Shown: positions 1 to 8,714, numbered from the stretch's first letter. The stretch: DNA of 64,000 nucleotides from Alicyclobacillus tolerans (GCF_900142255.1 NZ_FRAF01000001.1:62001-126000); one strand, 5' to 3'. Program-made: numbers and translations. Notes: generated by a model from the letters alone, not told the origin.

Positions 1-605
1 AATGCATCGTACAGAGGGCGAAGATACGGATCGACCTTTTCCTGCAAATCTCCAGGTAAAAATCCGAGTTTTTCGCCCGCCTCAACCGCTGGACGGGTGA
101 GAATAATCCGTTTGACCTCACCTTTTTTTAATGCCATGACAGCCATAGCTACCGCGAGATAGGTTTTTCCCGTACCAGCCGGTCCTATGCCGAAGACAAT
201 TTCTTGCTGCTTCATATATTCAACATAACGCCGTTGTCCGAGCGTCTTCACACGTACCGGTTTCCCTTTATGAGTGACCGCTACTTCCGTCGTGTAAATG
301 GGAATCAATTCTTCCAATTCATCCTGTAACGCGAGTTCAATAGCATACCGATAATCAGCGTCCGTCAAGTGAACTCCTAAATGTGAAAGTTGAGTTAACG
401 TACGCATCAGGGCAATCATGCGTTCTGTTTCCACTGATGTGCCGCTAAAGGTTATATCCGTACCACGCGTAGTCACTCGTGCCTTGAACGCTTGCGCCAT
501 AAGTTCCAATAATAAATCATTAGGTCCGAGCACAATAACAGCTTCTTCATTGTTCGCAAATGTCCATTTGCGTATGGACGTCTCTGAGGTCAATCGATGA
601 GCCAC
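1..605 (-). CDS. phoH: PhoH family ATPase, N-terminal part (gene runs off the window)
   Basis: PhoH-like P-loop ATPase of the yqfC-yqfD-phoH cluster. Its exact substrate is unsettled in the family, which is linked to RNA metabolism. Translating the minus strand gives 201 codons up to the window edge, with a Walker A loop GPAGTGKTYLA and the family-typical stretch RPAVEAGEKLGFLPGD followed by LQEKVDPYLRPLYDA. The C-terminal half lies outside the window. The start is uncertain. A GTG at 605 directly abuts the GAGGGAG Shine-Dalgarno, which is too close, and a TTG at 593 has about 11 nt of spacing. The gene begins 14 nt after the yqfD stop, so it is probably co-transcribed with it. Confidence 0.93.
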   Translation of the reverse strand, partial: MAHRLTSETSIRKWTFANNEEAVIVLGPNDLLLELMAQAFKARVTTRGTDITFSGTSVETERMIALMRTLTQLSHLGVHLTDADYRYAIELALQDELEELIPIYTTEVAVTHKGKPVRVKTLGQRRYVEYMKQQEIVFGIGPAGTGKTYLAVAMAVMALKKGEVKRIILTRPAVEAGEKLGFLPGDLQEKVDPYLRPLYDA

Positions 606-619
606 TCCCTCAATTTGCT

Positions 620-1843
620 TTATGTATGACTCGAAGTTGACGGTGAAGAACCATTCTCTCCTGACGTTACTGGCGGTATAGGAGCCGGAACGCCGACGTT
701 TTCCTCAGTTCTTGTAAGAATGGTCTCATATAGAGTACCACGCTCGACTCTTCGGTGTAAAACGGTCTGACCAAGAATATGCCCTTCTTCTCCAATTTGT
801 GTGGCGACGTCCGATCGCGCTAACTGTAATGCTTCAGCTTCTGCTTTCTGCTGTGATTTAAGGAAAAGGCTAGGAGAGACTTCATAACGACGTACCGTTT
901 CCCATTGAATCGGCAAAACATATTGACCCAAGCGCCAATCTGTCTGACTCGGCACATCGAGCACATGATGATAGTCTGGCTCTCTAAATCCCCATACACG
1001 CAGCAAAAACTGACCGGACCGTAAATAGTAGCGAGTAACATATTCTCCTGTCAGACGGCCCTGAGACACTTTAAGAGGTACTTGAACGATTGAGGTGTAC
1101 CAAACTTCACCCAGAACATCTCCAGATGCGGATACTTGCGCAGCTCCATCGGCCAGGGTTCCGCTGATGGCCACTTGGCCTGGCATAACAGTCTGTCCAT
1201 CCCTCACCATCGTTAGCCCGCGTGTGGCGTATACATGAAGAATGACGGCCGGTTTACTAATCACAATATTCACAGGTGTCTGATTCAGTGCCTTTGGGGC
1301 TTCAATTTTAGGAATGACCTGTATTTTAGCCACAGAACCTTCCATTCGCACTCCAACCCACACTACATCTTTAGACTGTTCGCGAATCTCTTCCTGTAAT
1401 TGCAGAAGTGGCGGCAAATGATGCTGAAATGCGCCTACATACAGCCCAGAATCTTGGGCAGCCTCTTGGACCGATTCATAGATAGCTTCATTCGGAGCCT
1501 GAATGTCTACACGCCAAACCATTTGTGACAATCCATAGAGCAAGCAGACAAAGAGAATTGCTCCACCAGCAAATACGCGTCTTTGCCAAAGACGGCGCAG
1601 TATGAAAATTCCCCCACGACGTTCAAGGACTCGAAATTTCACTTGTGTTCGTCTGCAAAATGTATATAAAAGACCAATCTCCCGAACGTCCAGATGTAGA
1701 CGTAACGTATGGGTAGAAAATTGAATAGAACGAACTTTCACACCTGCACGATGGAGAAGCGTCAAGACTTCTTGACGACGTTCGCCTCGCAACTCCAGGA
1801 TGACACTTCCTGCTGGGAACCATTTTAGCCATGGCTTCTTCAT
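620..1843 (-). CDS. yqfD: sporulation protein YqfD
   Basis: A 407-residue YqfD family sporulation protein; the B. subtilis counterpart is a sigma-E regulon gene expressed in the mother cell. An N-terminal soluble part of about 85 residues precedes a single hydrophobic segment (around residues 92-112, rich in V, F, L). A long beta-rich domain and a Ser/Pro-rich C-terminal tail follow, so a one-pass membrane protein is likely. Its ATG overlaps the yqfC stop as ATGA, showing translational coupling. The molecular function is not established. Confidence 0.9.
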   Translation of the reverse strand: MKKPWLKWFPAGSVILELRGERRQEVLTLLHRAGVKVRSIQFSTHTLRLHLDVREIGLLYTFCRRTQVKFRVLERRGGIFILRRLWQRRVFAGGAILFVCLLYGLSQMVWRVDIQAPNEAIYESVQEAAQDSGLYVGAFQHHLPPLLQLQEEIREQSKDVVWVGVRMEGSVAKIQVIPKIEAPKALNQTPVNIVISKPAVILHVYATRGLTMVRDGQTVMPGQVAISGTLADGAAQVSASGDVLGEVWYTSIVQVPLKVSQGRLTGEYVTRYYLRSGQFLLRVWGFREPDYHHVLDVPSQTDWRLGQYVLPIQWETVRRYEVSPSLFLKSQQKAEAEALQLARSDVATQIGEEGHILGQTVLHRRVERGTLYETILTRTEENVGVPAPIPPVTSGENGSSPSTSSHT

Positions 1844-2142
1844 CTTGCTTTGCCACCTTTGATATACTTCATTTCCTGAACATCGCCTCGAATATGAATC
1901 TCGCTGGCTGTAAGCAAAATCACTTCGAAATCGTTGCCTATAATCTTAAGTTGGTAATCTCCCACATCACACCATACTTCGTTGGCTGACACATGAAGGA
2001 GCGACTCTAGGCGTTCAATGACAATCTCAGAGGCGTTGATGCACGTCACTCTACTTGCGTCGAGTAGAACGTCTTGTGGTAAAGACAGCCATTCCGTTGC
2101 AGCACCCTTCATTTTTTGCGTCCAACGCGACAACCGTACCAC
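1840..2142 (-). CDS. yqfC: sporulation protein YqfC
   Basis: A small sporulation protein of about 100 residues, of the YabP/YqfC family, recognised from its place immediately upstream of yqfD and phoH and from its size. It has no membrane segment; the centre reads as a beta-rich fold. The GTG at 2142 sits directly against the AGAAAGG ribosome binding site. A TTG at 2133, three codons further in, has about 9 nt of spacing and may be the real start. In B. subtilis yqeZ, yqfA and yqfB separate yqeY from yqfC; they are absent here. Confidence 0.85.
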   Translation of the reverse strand: MVRLSRWTQKMKGAATEWLSLPQDVLLDASRVTCINASEIVIERLESLLHVSANEVWCDVGDYQLKIIGNDFEVILLTASEIHIRGDVQEMKYIKGGKAR

Positions 2143-2166
2143 CCTTTCTCGGCAACGCTATTCTTT

Positions 2167-2196
2167 AAAGTATGTCCGAGTCCACTTAACTATCAC
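2167..2196 (-). promoter_or_regulatory. possible sigma-E-type promoter of yqfC-yqfD
   Basis: On the minus strand CATACTTT (2174-2167) resembles the sigma-E -10 element CATACAAT, with GTGATAG (2196-2190) 15 nt upstream as a poor -35 match. It ends 24 nt before the annotated yqfC start. B. subtilis yqfC and yqfD are sigma-E dependent, which is why I looked. The match is partial and could be chance. Confidence 0.35.
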
Positions 2197-2261
2197 CTTT
2201 TGAATATCAGAGAGACGAGAGAAAATAGAAGTTCTTGCCCTTGTGTTTATTGTGGTACAGG

Positions 2262-2295
2262 CAAAACAAAAACCCGGATAGACACATCCGGGTTT
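2262..2295 (-). terminator. intrinsic terminator of rpsU-yqeY
   Basis: A perfect 10-bp inverted repeat (AAACCCGGAT at 2270-2279, ATCCGGGTTT at 2286-2295) around a 6-nt loop. Read on the minus strand it is followed by TTTTTGTTTTG. It lies about 70 nt past the yqeY stop. Confidence 0.92.
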
Positions 2296-2367
2296 AAAAT
2301 AGAGAGATTTCTTTTATGGTATTTCTTCAAATTTCAGGCGCTGATGAATATCTGCGTCTTGAGAAGC

Positions 2368-2823
2368 TTAGGCTTCTTTGCCACTAAGCAATTCTGCGAC
2401 AACGCTCTGCACCAGTTTCCCATCCGCCTGACCACGCAACCTGGACATCAATGGCCCCATCACTTTACCCGTGTCCGCTTTCCCAGTGGCGCCAACTTCG
2501 TTCATCACTTGGGTTGCTATCTCACGAATCTCAGCTTCTGAAAGCTGTTTAGGTAAATACTCAGTCAGAATAGCAATTTCAGCTTCGGCTTCAGCGACTA
2601 AATCGCTTCGACCAGCTGATTCAAAAGCTTGGAGGGAGTCCTTACGCTGCTTTAATTCACGTGAAATAACTGCCTGGACTTCACTTTCCTCAAGCGTTTT
2701 GCCCAGTTCAATTTCACGATTTTTGACAGCAGAGCGAATCATTCGGATGACGGACAGGCGCACCTTGTCCTTGTCTTTCATCGCCTGTTTCATATCTTCT
2801 GCTAGACGAGCCGACAAGTCCAT
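2368..2823 (-). CDS. yqeY: GatB/YqeY domain protein
   Basis: A 151-residue, all-helical YqeY protein, homologous to the C-terminal tRNA-binding region of the amidotransferase subunit GatB. The stretches KDKVRLSVIRMIRSAVKNRE and ILTEYLPKQLSEAEI, and the glycine-containing KADTGKVMGPLM in the last third, are family hallmarks. Full length for the family. It lies 17 nt downstream of rpsU, the usual Bacillales pairing, and shares the rpsU promoter and the terminator at 2262-2295. The function of stand-alone YqeY is not well defined; a tRNA-related role is inferred. Confidence 0.95.
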   Translation of the reverse strand: MDLSARLAEDMKQAMKDKDKVRLSVIRMIRSAVKNREIELGKTLEESEVQAVISRELKQRKDSLQAFESAGRSDLVAEAEAEIAILTEYLPKQLSEAEIREIATQVMNEVGATGKADTGKVMGPLMSRLRGQADGKLVQSVVAELLSGKEA

Positions 2824-2840
2824 GGAACGTCTTCACTTCC

Positions 2841-3023
2841 TCAATAAGATTTGCGACGATTCTTACGAGCGGCTTCAGACTTCTTTTTGCGGGCCACACT
2901 CGGCTTTTCATAGTGCTTCCGCTTGCGGATTTCCGCCAAGACACCGTCCCGGGCCGTCGCCTTTTTAAAGCGACGAAGCGCGCTGTCCAACGATTCGTTT
3001 TTACGAACCTTTACTTCGGACAT
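2841..3023 (-). CDS. rpsU: 30S ribosomal protein S21
   Basis: A 60-residue S21 protein of the small ribosomal subunit. It begins [20 protein letters not shown] and ends in a strongly basic tail ([21 protein letters not shown]), as expected. I chose the ATG at 3023 because it follows GGAGGGAGGGAGAAAG and matches the family start. An in-frame start 21 nt upstream would place the Shine-Dalgarno inside the gene. It has the strongest-looking promoter in the region (3067-3096). Confidence 0.97.
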   Translation of the reverse strand: MSEVKVRKNESLDSALRRFKKATARDGVLAEIRKRKHYEKPSVARKKKSEAARKNRRKSY

Positions 3024-3066
3024 CTTTCTCCCTCCCTCCGGCACGAAGCAATGACGTATCAGGCGT

Positions 3067-3096
3067 ATTATAGTATAGCGCTTTTTTGAGTGTCAA
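3067..3096 (-). promoter_or_regulatory. sigma-A promoter of rpsU-yqeY
   Basis: On the minus strand a consensus TTGACA (3096-3091) is separated by 18 nt from a consensus TATAAT (3072-3067). The -10 end lies 43 nt upstream of the rpsU ATG. Confidence 0.9.
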
Positions 3097-3253
3097 ACAC
3101 GAATTCAATTCATGACAGTTTATCTGCCAGCATAATTCTCTTAGAGAACGTTTTGTCCACCCTGATACCGATACCAAAAATAGGTCTCTTCGGCAACTGC
3201 AACTCGTGCGGTACAAGCCCATCGACCTAAAAAGCGAGGTGGCTCCATCAGAA

Positions 3254-4189
3254 ATGATCTCTCATCTCTTGCTGGCCTTTTTTTCTCTTAGCGCCTTTCT
3301 CTCCGGCCTTTGGGCTTTGCGATATGGATTGCGCCAATTAGCAAGTAAACGTGTTGAAGATCTATTAGAAAAGCTCGTCCGCACCCCTACACGTGGTATT
3401 TTTACAGGAACTATAGTCACTGCTCTCATGCAAAGCAGCGCGGCTGTCACAGCCATCGCCGTGGGATTAGTTTCCAGTGGAAGCTTAACCTTTCGCTCAG
3501 CTCTTGGTATCGTGCTTGGCGCCAACGTCGGCTCGACAGTAACACCACAAATGATGCAGTTAAACCTGCGCTGGTTGGTCTACCCTACTCTCGTGGTTGG
3601 ACTGCTTGGTTTACTCTCGCGTGAGCGCAAATGGCGATTCTCGGCTCTAGCCGCCGTTGGTTTTTCAGCCGTCTATCTTGGTCTGGAAACGTTGGAAAAC
3701 GCACTAGCACCCCTCAGTAAAAGCCCATATTTTGCCGAACTTTTACGTAACAGCACTTTCCATCTTGAAGGTGCTATTCTTTGCGGCATACTGGCCAGCA
3801 CATTACTTCAATCCAGTACAGCTACAACCCTAGTAACCATGGCGTTGGTCCACGATTCCAGCATATCACTTACATCAGCCATCGCTATTGTTCTAGGCGC
3901 CAATATTGGTACTTGTCTCACATCGGTCATAGCCTCGATTGGGCAGTCACGAGCTGCTGTGCAGGTTGCGCTGTTTCACGTTTTGCTCAACATATTTGGC
4001 GTATTGGCAATTTGGCCTTGGATTCATCCCTTTAGCCGTTGGCTTGTGCGTTTAGATCATCATCCGGAACAAGTGGTAGCAAATGCCCATACCCTGTTTA
4101 ATGTCTTCAGCACCCTGTTAGTTTGGCCATTCACACGTACTTACGCCCGTTTCATTGAACGATTATTGCCGAACCAAATGAACTCCTGA
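3254..4189 (+). CDS. yqeW: Na/Pi-cotransporter family membrane protein
   Basis: An integral membrane protein of 311 residues of the Na/phosphate cotransporter (NptA/PF02690) family. Two inverted repeats each carry the QSS signature: ALMQSSAAVTAIAVG in the first half and TLLQSSTATTLVTMA in the second. Each is followed by a conserved GANVGS/GANIGT loop. About eight hydrophobic segments. The ATG at 3254 is preferred because GAGGTGG lies upstream; an in-frame GTG at 3206 would add a hydrophilic tail. It holds the same neighbourhood (mtaB side and rpsU) as B. subtilis yqeW. The transported anion cannot be told from sequence. Its last 27 nt overlap the convergent Nudix-deoC gene. Confidence 0.88.
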   Translation: MISHLLLAFFSLSAFLSGLWALRYGLRQLASKRVEDLLEKLVRTPTRGIFTGTIVTALMQSSAAVTAIAVGLVSSGSLTFRSALGIVLGANVGSTVTPQMMQLNLRWLVYPTLVVGLLGLLSRERKWRFSALAAVGFSAVYLGLETLENALAPLSKSPYFAELLRNSTFHLEGAILCGILASTLLQSSTATTLVTMALVHDSSISLTSAIAIVLGANIGTCLTSVIASIGQSRAAVQVALFHVLLNIFGVLAIWPWIHPFSRWLVRLDHHPEQVVANAHTLFNVFSTLLVWPFTRTYARFIERLLPNQMNS

Positions 4190-5500
4190 AGAAGTGCCAA
4201 TCCGTTCGACACCTAAACTGAGCATCATACTGGCTACCTCCATGGTACGCACGCCTCCCGACGCTTTTACGTGCGCTCCTGCCGGCGACGCTAACGCTTG
4301 CATGATATAGACATCAAGACCATGAGCGCCTGCTGTATGAAATCCGGTAGATGTTTTAATATAATCAACCCCAGCCGCAAGTGCCGCAATAGAAGCTTTC
4401 ATAACGCGATCGACCGTCAGAGCGCTCGTCTCCAAAATGGCCTTGACCATCGCCTGCGGTGCTAAACGATTCACCGTCTCGACAACGGCAGAGACAGAAG
4501 TCATCACTGCTTGCACATCATCTTCTACCATAGCCCCAAACGGAATAACTACATCCAATTCCTCCGCTCCAGAAGCTAAAGCAAGTGACGTTTCAAATAC
4601 CAGTTGCTCGGGAGTCACAGCACCATGAGGGAATCCAAGCACTGTGCAAACAGATACGGTCGATCCGGCTAGAGCTTCGACTGCATCGCGAACGTAGCGG
4701 GGCTGAACACAAACAGCAGCAAACTGATGCTCTTTGGCCTCTTCACAAAGGGTGAGTACATCAAGCAATCCAGCGTCTGGACGAAGCAACGTGTGATCTA
4801 TCATCGTGTTTAACGCATCGCGTGAAACGGTGGGATAAGGTAACGATTGTAGAACATGGTGAACTTTGGCCAGCGCATCTTGAGGTGTCTCAGTGCTCAC
4901 CGATTGACCGACACGCTGAAGATAAGCAGACATGATGGCAGGATGAGTCGCAGAAATTTCTTCTACAACAGAATCAAGCAACGAAATCACAAGCGGCCGC
5001 ACTTTATGGACGCGCAACTGCGTGTCTGGCTCGGTGTCGTCCCATGTCTGACGAAGCATTTGCCCTCCATCCAGAAACACTTTAGCCTTGTCAAAGATCC
5101 AATGCCAATTCATGTAACCTTTTTCTGCGTGAAGTTGCTTCGCGTCTTCCCATGGCAAATAATAGGCGGATTGAATCTCCTCTGCCTGATGCCTCGGTTC
5201 CTGAAGCGCATCATCCGCTTCCAAAAGAAACATTCGCACTTCTTTATGGATAGTCGTTCCATGACGCATCACTGGATATTCTACACGGCCAAGGCTAGCT
5301 ACTAGTCTGGAGCGAATCCCCGTCTCTTCCTCAATCTCTCTAACCGCAGCCGCCTCCCAGGATTCCCCTGGTTCCAAATGCCCCTTAGGTAAAGCAACGT
5401 GCCCATAGGCGTCGTCAATCAGCAATACCTCGCGTTCACCGTTCTTTCTGCGAATCACCAGCCCACCAGCAGCCCGCTCAATTGGTTGAAGACGCTTCAC
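4163..5500 (-). CDS. Nudix hydrolase fused to deoxyribose-phosphate aldolase
   Basis: One continuous 445-residue reading frame with two enzymes. Residues 1 to about 150 are a Nudix hydrolase with a perfect Nudix box: G40, E46, R54-E55 and the following EExGI. Residues about 225-445 are a class I aldolase of the DeoC type. The Schiff-base lysine is K382 in YIKTSTGF, the proton-relay lysine K412 in VKASGGVR, and the aspartate is in ELDVVIPFG. Between them lies a linker of about 75 residues with helical character. DeoC splits deoxyribose-5-phosphate into glyceraldehyde-3-phosphate and acetaldehyde; the Nudix substrate is unknown. The ATG overlaps the mtaB stop by 4 nt, so it is the last gene of prmA-rsmE-mtaB. 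Separate deoC genes next to mtaB are common in Bacillales; the fusion is the unusual part. Confidence 0.93.
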   Translation of the reverse strand: MKRLQPIERAAGGLVIRRKNGEREVLLIDDAYGHVALPKGHLEPGESWEAAAVREIEEETGIRSRLVASLGRVEYPVMRHGTTIHKEVRMFLLEADDALQEPRHQAEEIQSAYYLPWEDAKQLHAEKGYMNWHWIFDKAKVFLDGGQMLRQTWDDTEPDTQLRVHKVRPLVISLLDSVVEEISATHPAIMSAYLQRVGQSVSTETPQDALAKVHHVLQSLPYPTVSRDALNTMIDHTLLRPDAGLLDVLTLCEEAKEHQFAAVCVQPRYVRDAVEALAGSTVSVCTVLGFPHGAVTPEQLVFETSLALASGAEELDVVIPFGAMVEDDVQAVMTSVSAVVETVNRLAPQAMVKAILETSALTVDRVMKASIAALAAGVDYIKTSTGFHTAGAHGLDVYIMQALASPAGAHVKASGGVRTMEVASMMLSLGVERIGTSSGVHLVRQ

Positions 5501-6903
5501 GCGGAACAGCTCCCTTCTTCATCGCTATCCAAGGCCGCAAAAGTCACCTGCGCCTCAAATTGTCCCATTTGGATGTCCGATCTCGCTTCACTAAGCCGCA
5601 CGCGACAAACCTCACCGATGAGCGATTCCGCTCGAATACCCTCTGGAACAGTAAAGGCCATACGCAAATAATTCGCTGCATGACCCACCAGCATAGGACC
5701 GTCTTCCTTGCGCGTTAATTCCTTCTCATTCAAACCGCTTTCCAACCACGGTTCTTCGGGAATGACTTCGAAGGAGTCACCTAACAAACCCTGCGCGTAT
5801 TTCTGTGTAAGCTCCCGTGAAAGCTGAATTAAACGCTGCACTCTCTCTTCTTTCACATCTTCATTAACCTGCTGCGCAAATTTTGCTGCAGGTGTGCCTT
5901 TGCGCTGCGAATAAGGAAAAACATGTATCTGGGCGAACGACTGGTGCGTTAAAAAGTCGACGGTTTCTTGAAATTCTTCATCGGTTTCACCCGGAAAACC
6001 AACAATAATGTCCGTCGTAACAGCCAAGTCGGGAAGTGCTGTGCGTAAATGACCAAGTTTCTCCAAATACTCCGCCATACGGTAGTGGCGATTCATACGC
6101 TTCAATACTGTGTCACTTGCTGACTGTAGAGGGATATGCAAATGGTTGCAGATTTTTTTCGACGATTGTAAAACTTCAATCAAAGCATCATCAATCTCGC
6201 TGGCCTCAATGGAAGAAATACGCAGGCGATAAAGATCCTCTTCACATTCCAAATCCCGCAATAAGTCCGCTAAACGATAGTTGTCCAAATCTTCTCCATA
6301 GCCGCCTGTATGAATGCCCGTCAACACAATTTCTCGATACCCCGCACGAGCCAGTTTACGCGCTTGAGCCAGAACCGATTCTGGCTGACGGCTGCGAATG
6401 AGCCCACGAGCATGCGGAATGATACAAAATGTGCAGAAGTGATTACAGCCATCCTGGATCTTTAAATTGGCGCGAGTTCGATCGTGGAAAAAAGGTACAT
6501 CCATTTCTTCAAACTCTTTAGATTTCAAAATATTGCCAACATCAATCAGCGGCTGATCTCCTGCGCGAACTTGTTCAACGAGATCAACAATAGACATTTT
6601 GCGGTCATTACCTACAACTAAATCCACACCGTGAATTTGCGCAATTTCCTTCGCCGCCATCTGTGCATAACAGCCTGTCACAACCACAAGAGCATCTGGA
6701 TTGGTGCGCACCGCTCGGCGAATGGCTTGACGAGACTTGCGATCCCCCAGATGAGTCACTGTGCAAGTGTTGATCACATACACATCTGCTGGTTCCGTAA
6801 ACGGAACTTGTTGATAACCTGCTTGTTGAAAACGATGCCAAATTCCTTCTGTATCATAAAAGTTCACTTTGCACCCGAGGGTATGGAACGCAACCGTTGT
6901 CAC
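5497..6903 (-). CDS. mtaB: tRNA t6A37 methylthiotransferase MtaB
   Basis: A radical-SAM methylthiotransferase of 468 residues that converts t6A37 to ms2t6A37 in tRNAs reading ANN codons. The order is an N-terminal UPF0004 domain starting VAFHTLGCKVNFYDTEG, with cysteines for one Fe-S cluster (LGCKVN, NTCTVTH, GCYAQ). Then come a radical-SAM core with CNHFCTFC and a C-terminal TRAM domain. Full length. Both ends overlap neighbours by 4 nt (rsmE upstream, Nudix-deoC downstream), so this is a tightly coupled operon. Synteny with B. subtilis yqeV separates it from MiaB. Confidence 0.95.
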   Translation of the reverse strand: MTTVAFHTLGCKVNFYDTEGIWHRFQQAGYQQVPFTEPADVYVINTCTVTHLGDRKSRQAIRRAVRTNPDALVVVTGCYAQMAAKEIAQIHGVDLVVGNDRKMSIVDLVEQVRAGDQPLIDVGNILKSKEFEEMDVPFFHDRTRANLKIQDGCNHFCTFCIIPHARGLIRSRQPESVLAQARKLARAGYREIVLTGIHTGGYGEDLDNYRLADLLRDLECEEDLYRLRISSIEASEIDDALIEVLQSSKKICNHLHIPLQSASDTVLKRMNRHYRMAEYLEKLGHLRTALPDLAVTTDIIVGFPGETDEEFQETVDFLTHQSFAQIHVFPYSQRKGTPAAKFAQQVNEDVKEERVQRLIQLSRELTQKYAQGLLGDSFEVIPEEPWLESGLNEKELTRKEDGPMLVGHAANYLRMAFTVPEGIRAESLIGEVCRVRLSEARSDIQMGQFEAQVTFAALDSDEEGSCSA

Positions 6904-7664
6904 AAATTTCCCTCCAAGTCACCGGAAAGTTGCAGGACTATGCTCGCAGCTACCAGTCCAGCAGTTTCCGTGCGAAGTTGTCTCGGTCCTAACTGCACAC
7001 CAATGGCACCGAGTTGATGGTAAAACCATTGCCGTTCAGCGTCAGAAAATCCACCTTCCGGGCCAATAAACAAGACAAAATGACGTTTGCCAGATTTCAG
7101 TTCATGCTCCACTGCCTTTCCCAAGCTGTTTCCCTGTGGCAACTCGTCACACACTAAGCATGTCGCCTCTGCCCGATCCGGCAACTGTTGCTCCAGTTCA
7201 TTGCGCGAGCAGGCAACTGTTACTAGTGGCTGGATGTCTCTTTGCGACTGAGCAGCCGCTTCATTGACTATTTTTTGCCATCTGTCCCTTTTTTCTTGCC
7301 TTTTCTTCGTCAGTTGTATCACAGAACGCTCTGTTTGATAAGCTATGAAGTGACTGACACCCAGTTCTGTCATGTGCTGAAAAATATCATCCATTTTTTC
7401 GCCTTTGGCCGCACCTTGTACTAAAGTCAAACGTATGTGCGGCTCATGGCCAGGATAACGGGAGATTGGGCGCAGCGTCAATCGCAACGGCGACTGTTGC
7501 GCCTCGTCAATTTCGCACAACCACGGCTCCCCTTGGACAACCGCAACTAAACGCTCGCCATTTCGCACACGAAGAACACGCACAAAATGATGAGCTTGAG
7601 CCTCATCTACCATCCAAACTTGTCCCATTTTCAATTCTTGTTCAGGCATAAAAATACGCGGCAT
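6900..7664 (-). CDS. rsmE: 16S rRNA m3U1498 methyltransferase
   Basis: A 254-residue SPOUT-class enzyme that methylates N3 of U1498 in 16S rRNA. An N-terminal PUA-like domain (HHFVRVLRVRNGERL) is followed by the knotted SAM-binding domain with FVLFIGPEGGFSDAE and LGPRQLRTETAGLVA. I chose the ATG at 7664, which overlaps the prmA stop as TGATG and begins MPRIF as in homologues. An in-frame start at 7694 would extend 30 nt into prmA. It overlaps mtaB by 4 nt. Confidence 0.95.
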   Translation of the reverse strand: MPRIFMPEQELKMGQVWMVDEAQAHHFVRVLRVRNGERLVAVVQGEPWLCEIDEAQQSPLRLTLRPISRYPGHEPHIRLTLVQGAAKGEKMDDIFQHMTELGVSHFIAYQTERSVIQLTKKRQEKRDRWQKIVNEAAAQSQRDIQPLVTVACSRNELEQQLPDRAEATCLVCDELPQGNSLGKAVEHELKSGKRHFVLFIGPEGGFSDAERQWFYHQLGAIGVQLGPRQLRTETAGLVAASIVLQLSGDLEGNL

Positions 7665-8590
7665 CACGTGTAAGAAGCCTCCAGCAGTATCCAATCATTT
7701 TTTTGATAGCGATGGATAGTTTGAAAACCACTTTGAAGAAGCGCTTCTTCGACTTGTGGAGCATGCTGTTCGACGAATCCCGAGACAAGCAGCAAACCGC
7801 CTGGCATCAATCTTGAACGCGCTTCAGGTATCAGTTCAATGACAATATCACGCAAAATGTTGGCCACAATGACATCATAGCGGACTTCTTTTGAAAAACC
7901 CTTTAGTAAATCGCCTTGCGAAACCTCTACATGAACTTCGTTCAATCGCACGTTTTCCTTGGCTACAGAGACTGCCACCGGATCGACATCCAGAGCTTGA
8001 ACTTCTTTCGCGCCAAGCTTCGCAGCTGTAATCGCCAATATCGCTGTACCGCACCCTACATCAAGCACTCGCTTGTCCGCAAGTGTAATTCGCTCCAGAG
8101 CTTCCATAGCAAGCTGAGTGGTTTCATGTGTGCCTGTTCCAAACGCCATTCCCGGTTCAAGGCGAACAGAGACACGTTGTGTATCTACATGTTGATCCCA
8201 ATTCGGAATAACGAGCAGACGACGCCCGACCGGTACAGGAACATATTCATGCTTCCACCCGTCGGCCCACTCTTCTTCATCTACCAACGACCATTCACTC
8301 AACACATTTCTTTCTTCAGAAAGAATCTGAAAAACTGAACGCTCAACACCTGCAACAAGCGCAGCAATATCGGCTTCTTTATAAGTTTCCGGAAAATAAA
8401 CACGAACCACCTGTTGATCGGTTTCCAACAGTGATTCATCAAACCATTCACCAAACTCCGGATGGGGCGGTTCGTCTTCCGTTCGACCTTCTACCGCCAC
8501 ACCTTGAACATCCTGCATCTCTAACCAGAGAGCACTGATGACATCCGCCTGGTTGCGCGAGACAGTTTGCTTGATTTCCCACCATTTCAA
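7664..8590 (-). CDS. prmA: ribosomal protein L11 methyltransferase
   Basis: A 308-residue SAM-dependent methyltransferase that trimethylates ribosomal protein L11. An N-terminal substrate-recognition domain (MKWWEIKQTV) leads into a Rossmann domain. Motif I is VLDVGCGTAILAIT, preceded by the FGTGTHETTQ stretch typical of PrmA, with NILRDI in the catalytic loop. First gene of the prmA-rsmE-mtaB-Nudix/deoC operon, just downstream of the dnaJ terminator. I see no clear promoter between them. Confidence 0.95.
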   Translation of the reverse strand: MKWWEIKQTVSRNQADVISALWLEMQDVQGVAVEGRTEDEPPHPEFGEWFDESLLETDQQVVRVYFPETYKEADIAALVAGVERSVFQILSEERNVLSEWSLVDEEEWADGWKHEYVPVPVGRRLLVIPNWDQHVDTQRVSVRLEPGMAFGTGTHETTQLAMEALERITLADKRVLDVGCGTAILAITAAKLGAKEVQALDVDPVAVSVAKENVRLNEVHVEVSQGDLLKGFSKEVRYDVIVANILRDIVIELIPEARSRLMPGGLLLVSGFVEQHAPQVEEALLQSGFQTIHRYQKNDWILLEASYT

Positions 8591-8639
8591 TTTTTATCCC
8601 TCGTTTCCCCAGGTCTGCACCCACTCTATCATCAGTGAA

Positions 8640-8686
8640 GAAAAAGACTGCCCGCCAACAGCCAAGGGCTGTCTTTAGCAGTCTTT
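8640..8686 (-). terminator. intrinsic terminator of the hrcA-grpE-dnaK-dnaJ operon
   Basis: Two nested inverted repeats: AAAGACTGC (8643-8651) pairs with GCAGTCTTT (8678-8686), and inside it ACAGCC pairs with GGGCTGT. On the minus strand the stem ends in a TTTTTCTT tract. It lies 29 nt past the dnaJ stop. Confidence 0.9.
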
Positions 8687-8714
8687 GACCCAGCGAGCAT
8701 CCATCAAAATTGAA

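Noticed and set aside
2116-2541. A 141-codon plus-strand frame across the yqfC promoter and yqeY terminator
   Set aside because: It runs through a terminator hairpin and two minus-strand genes and has no start signal.
4856-5305. A 149-codon frame opposite the Nudix-deoC gene
   Set aside because: No start signal and no recognisable domain; the opposite strand has two complete enzyme domains here.
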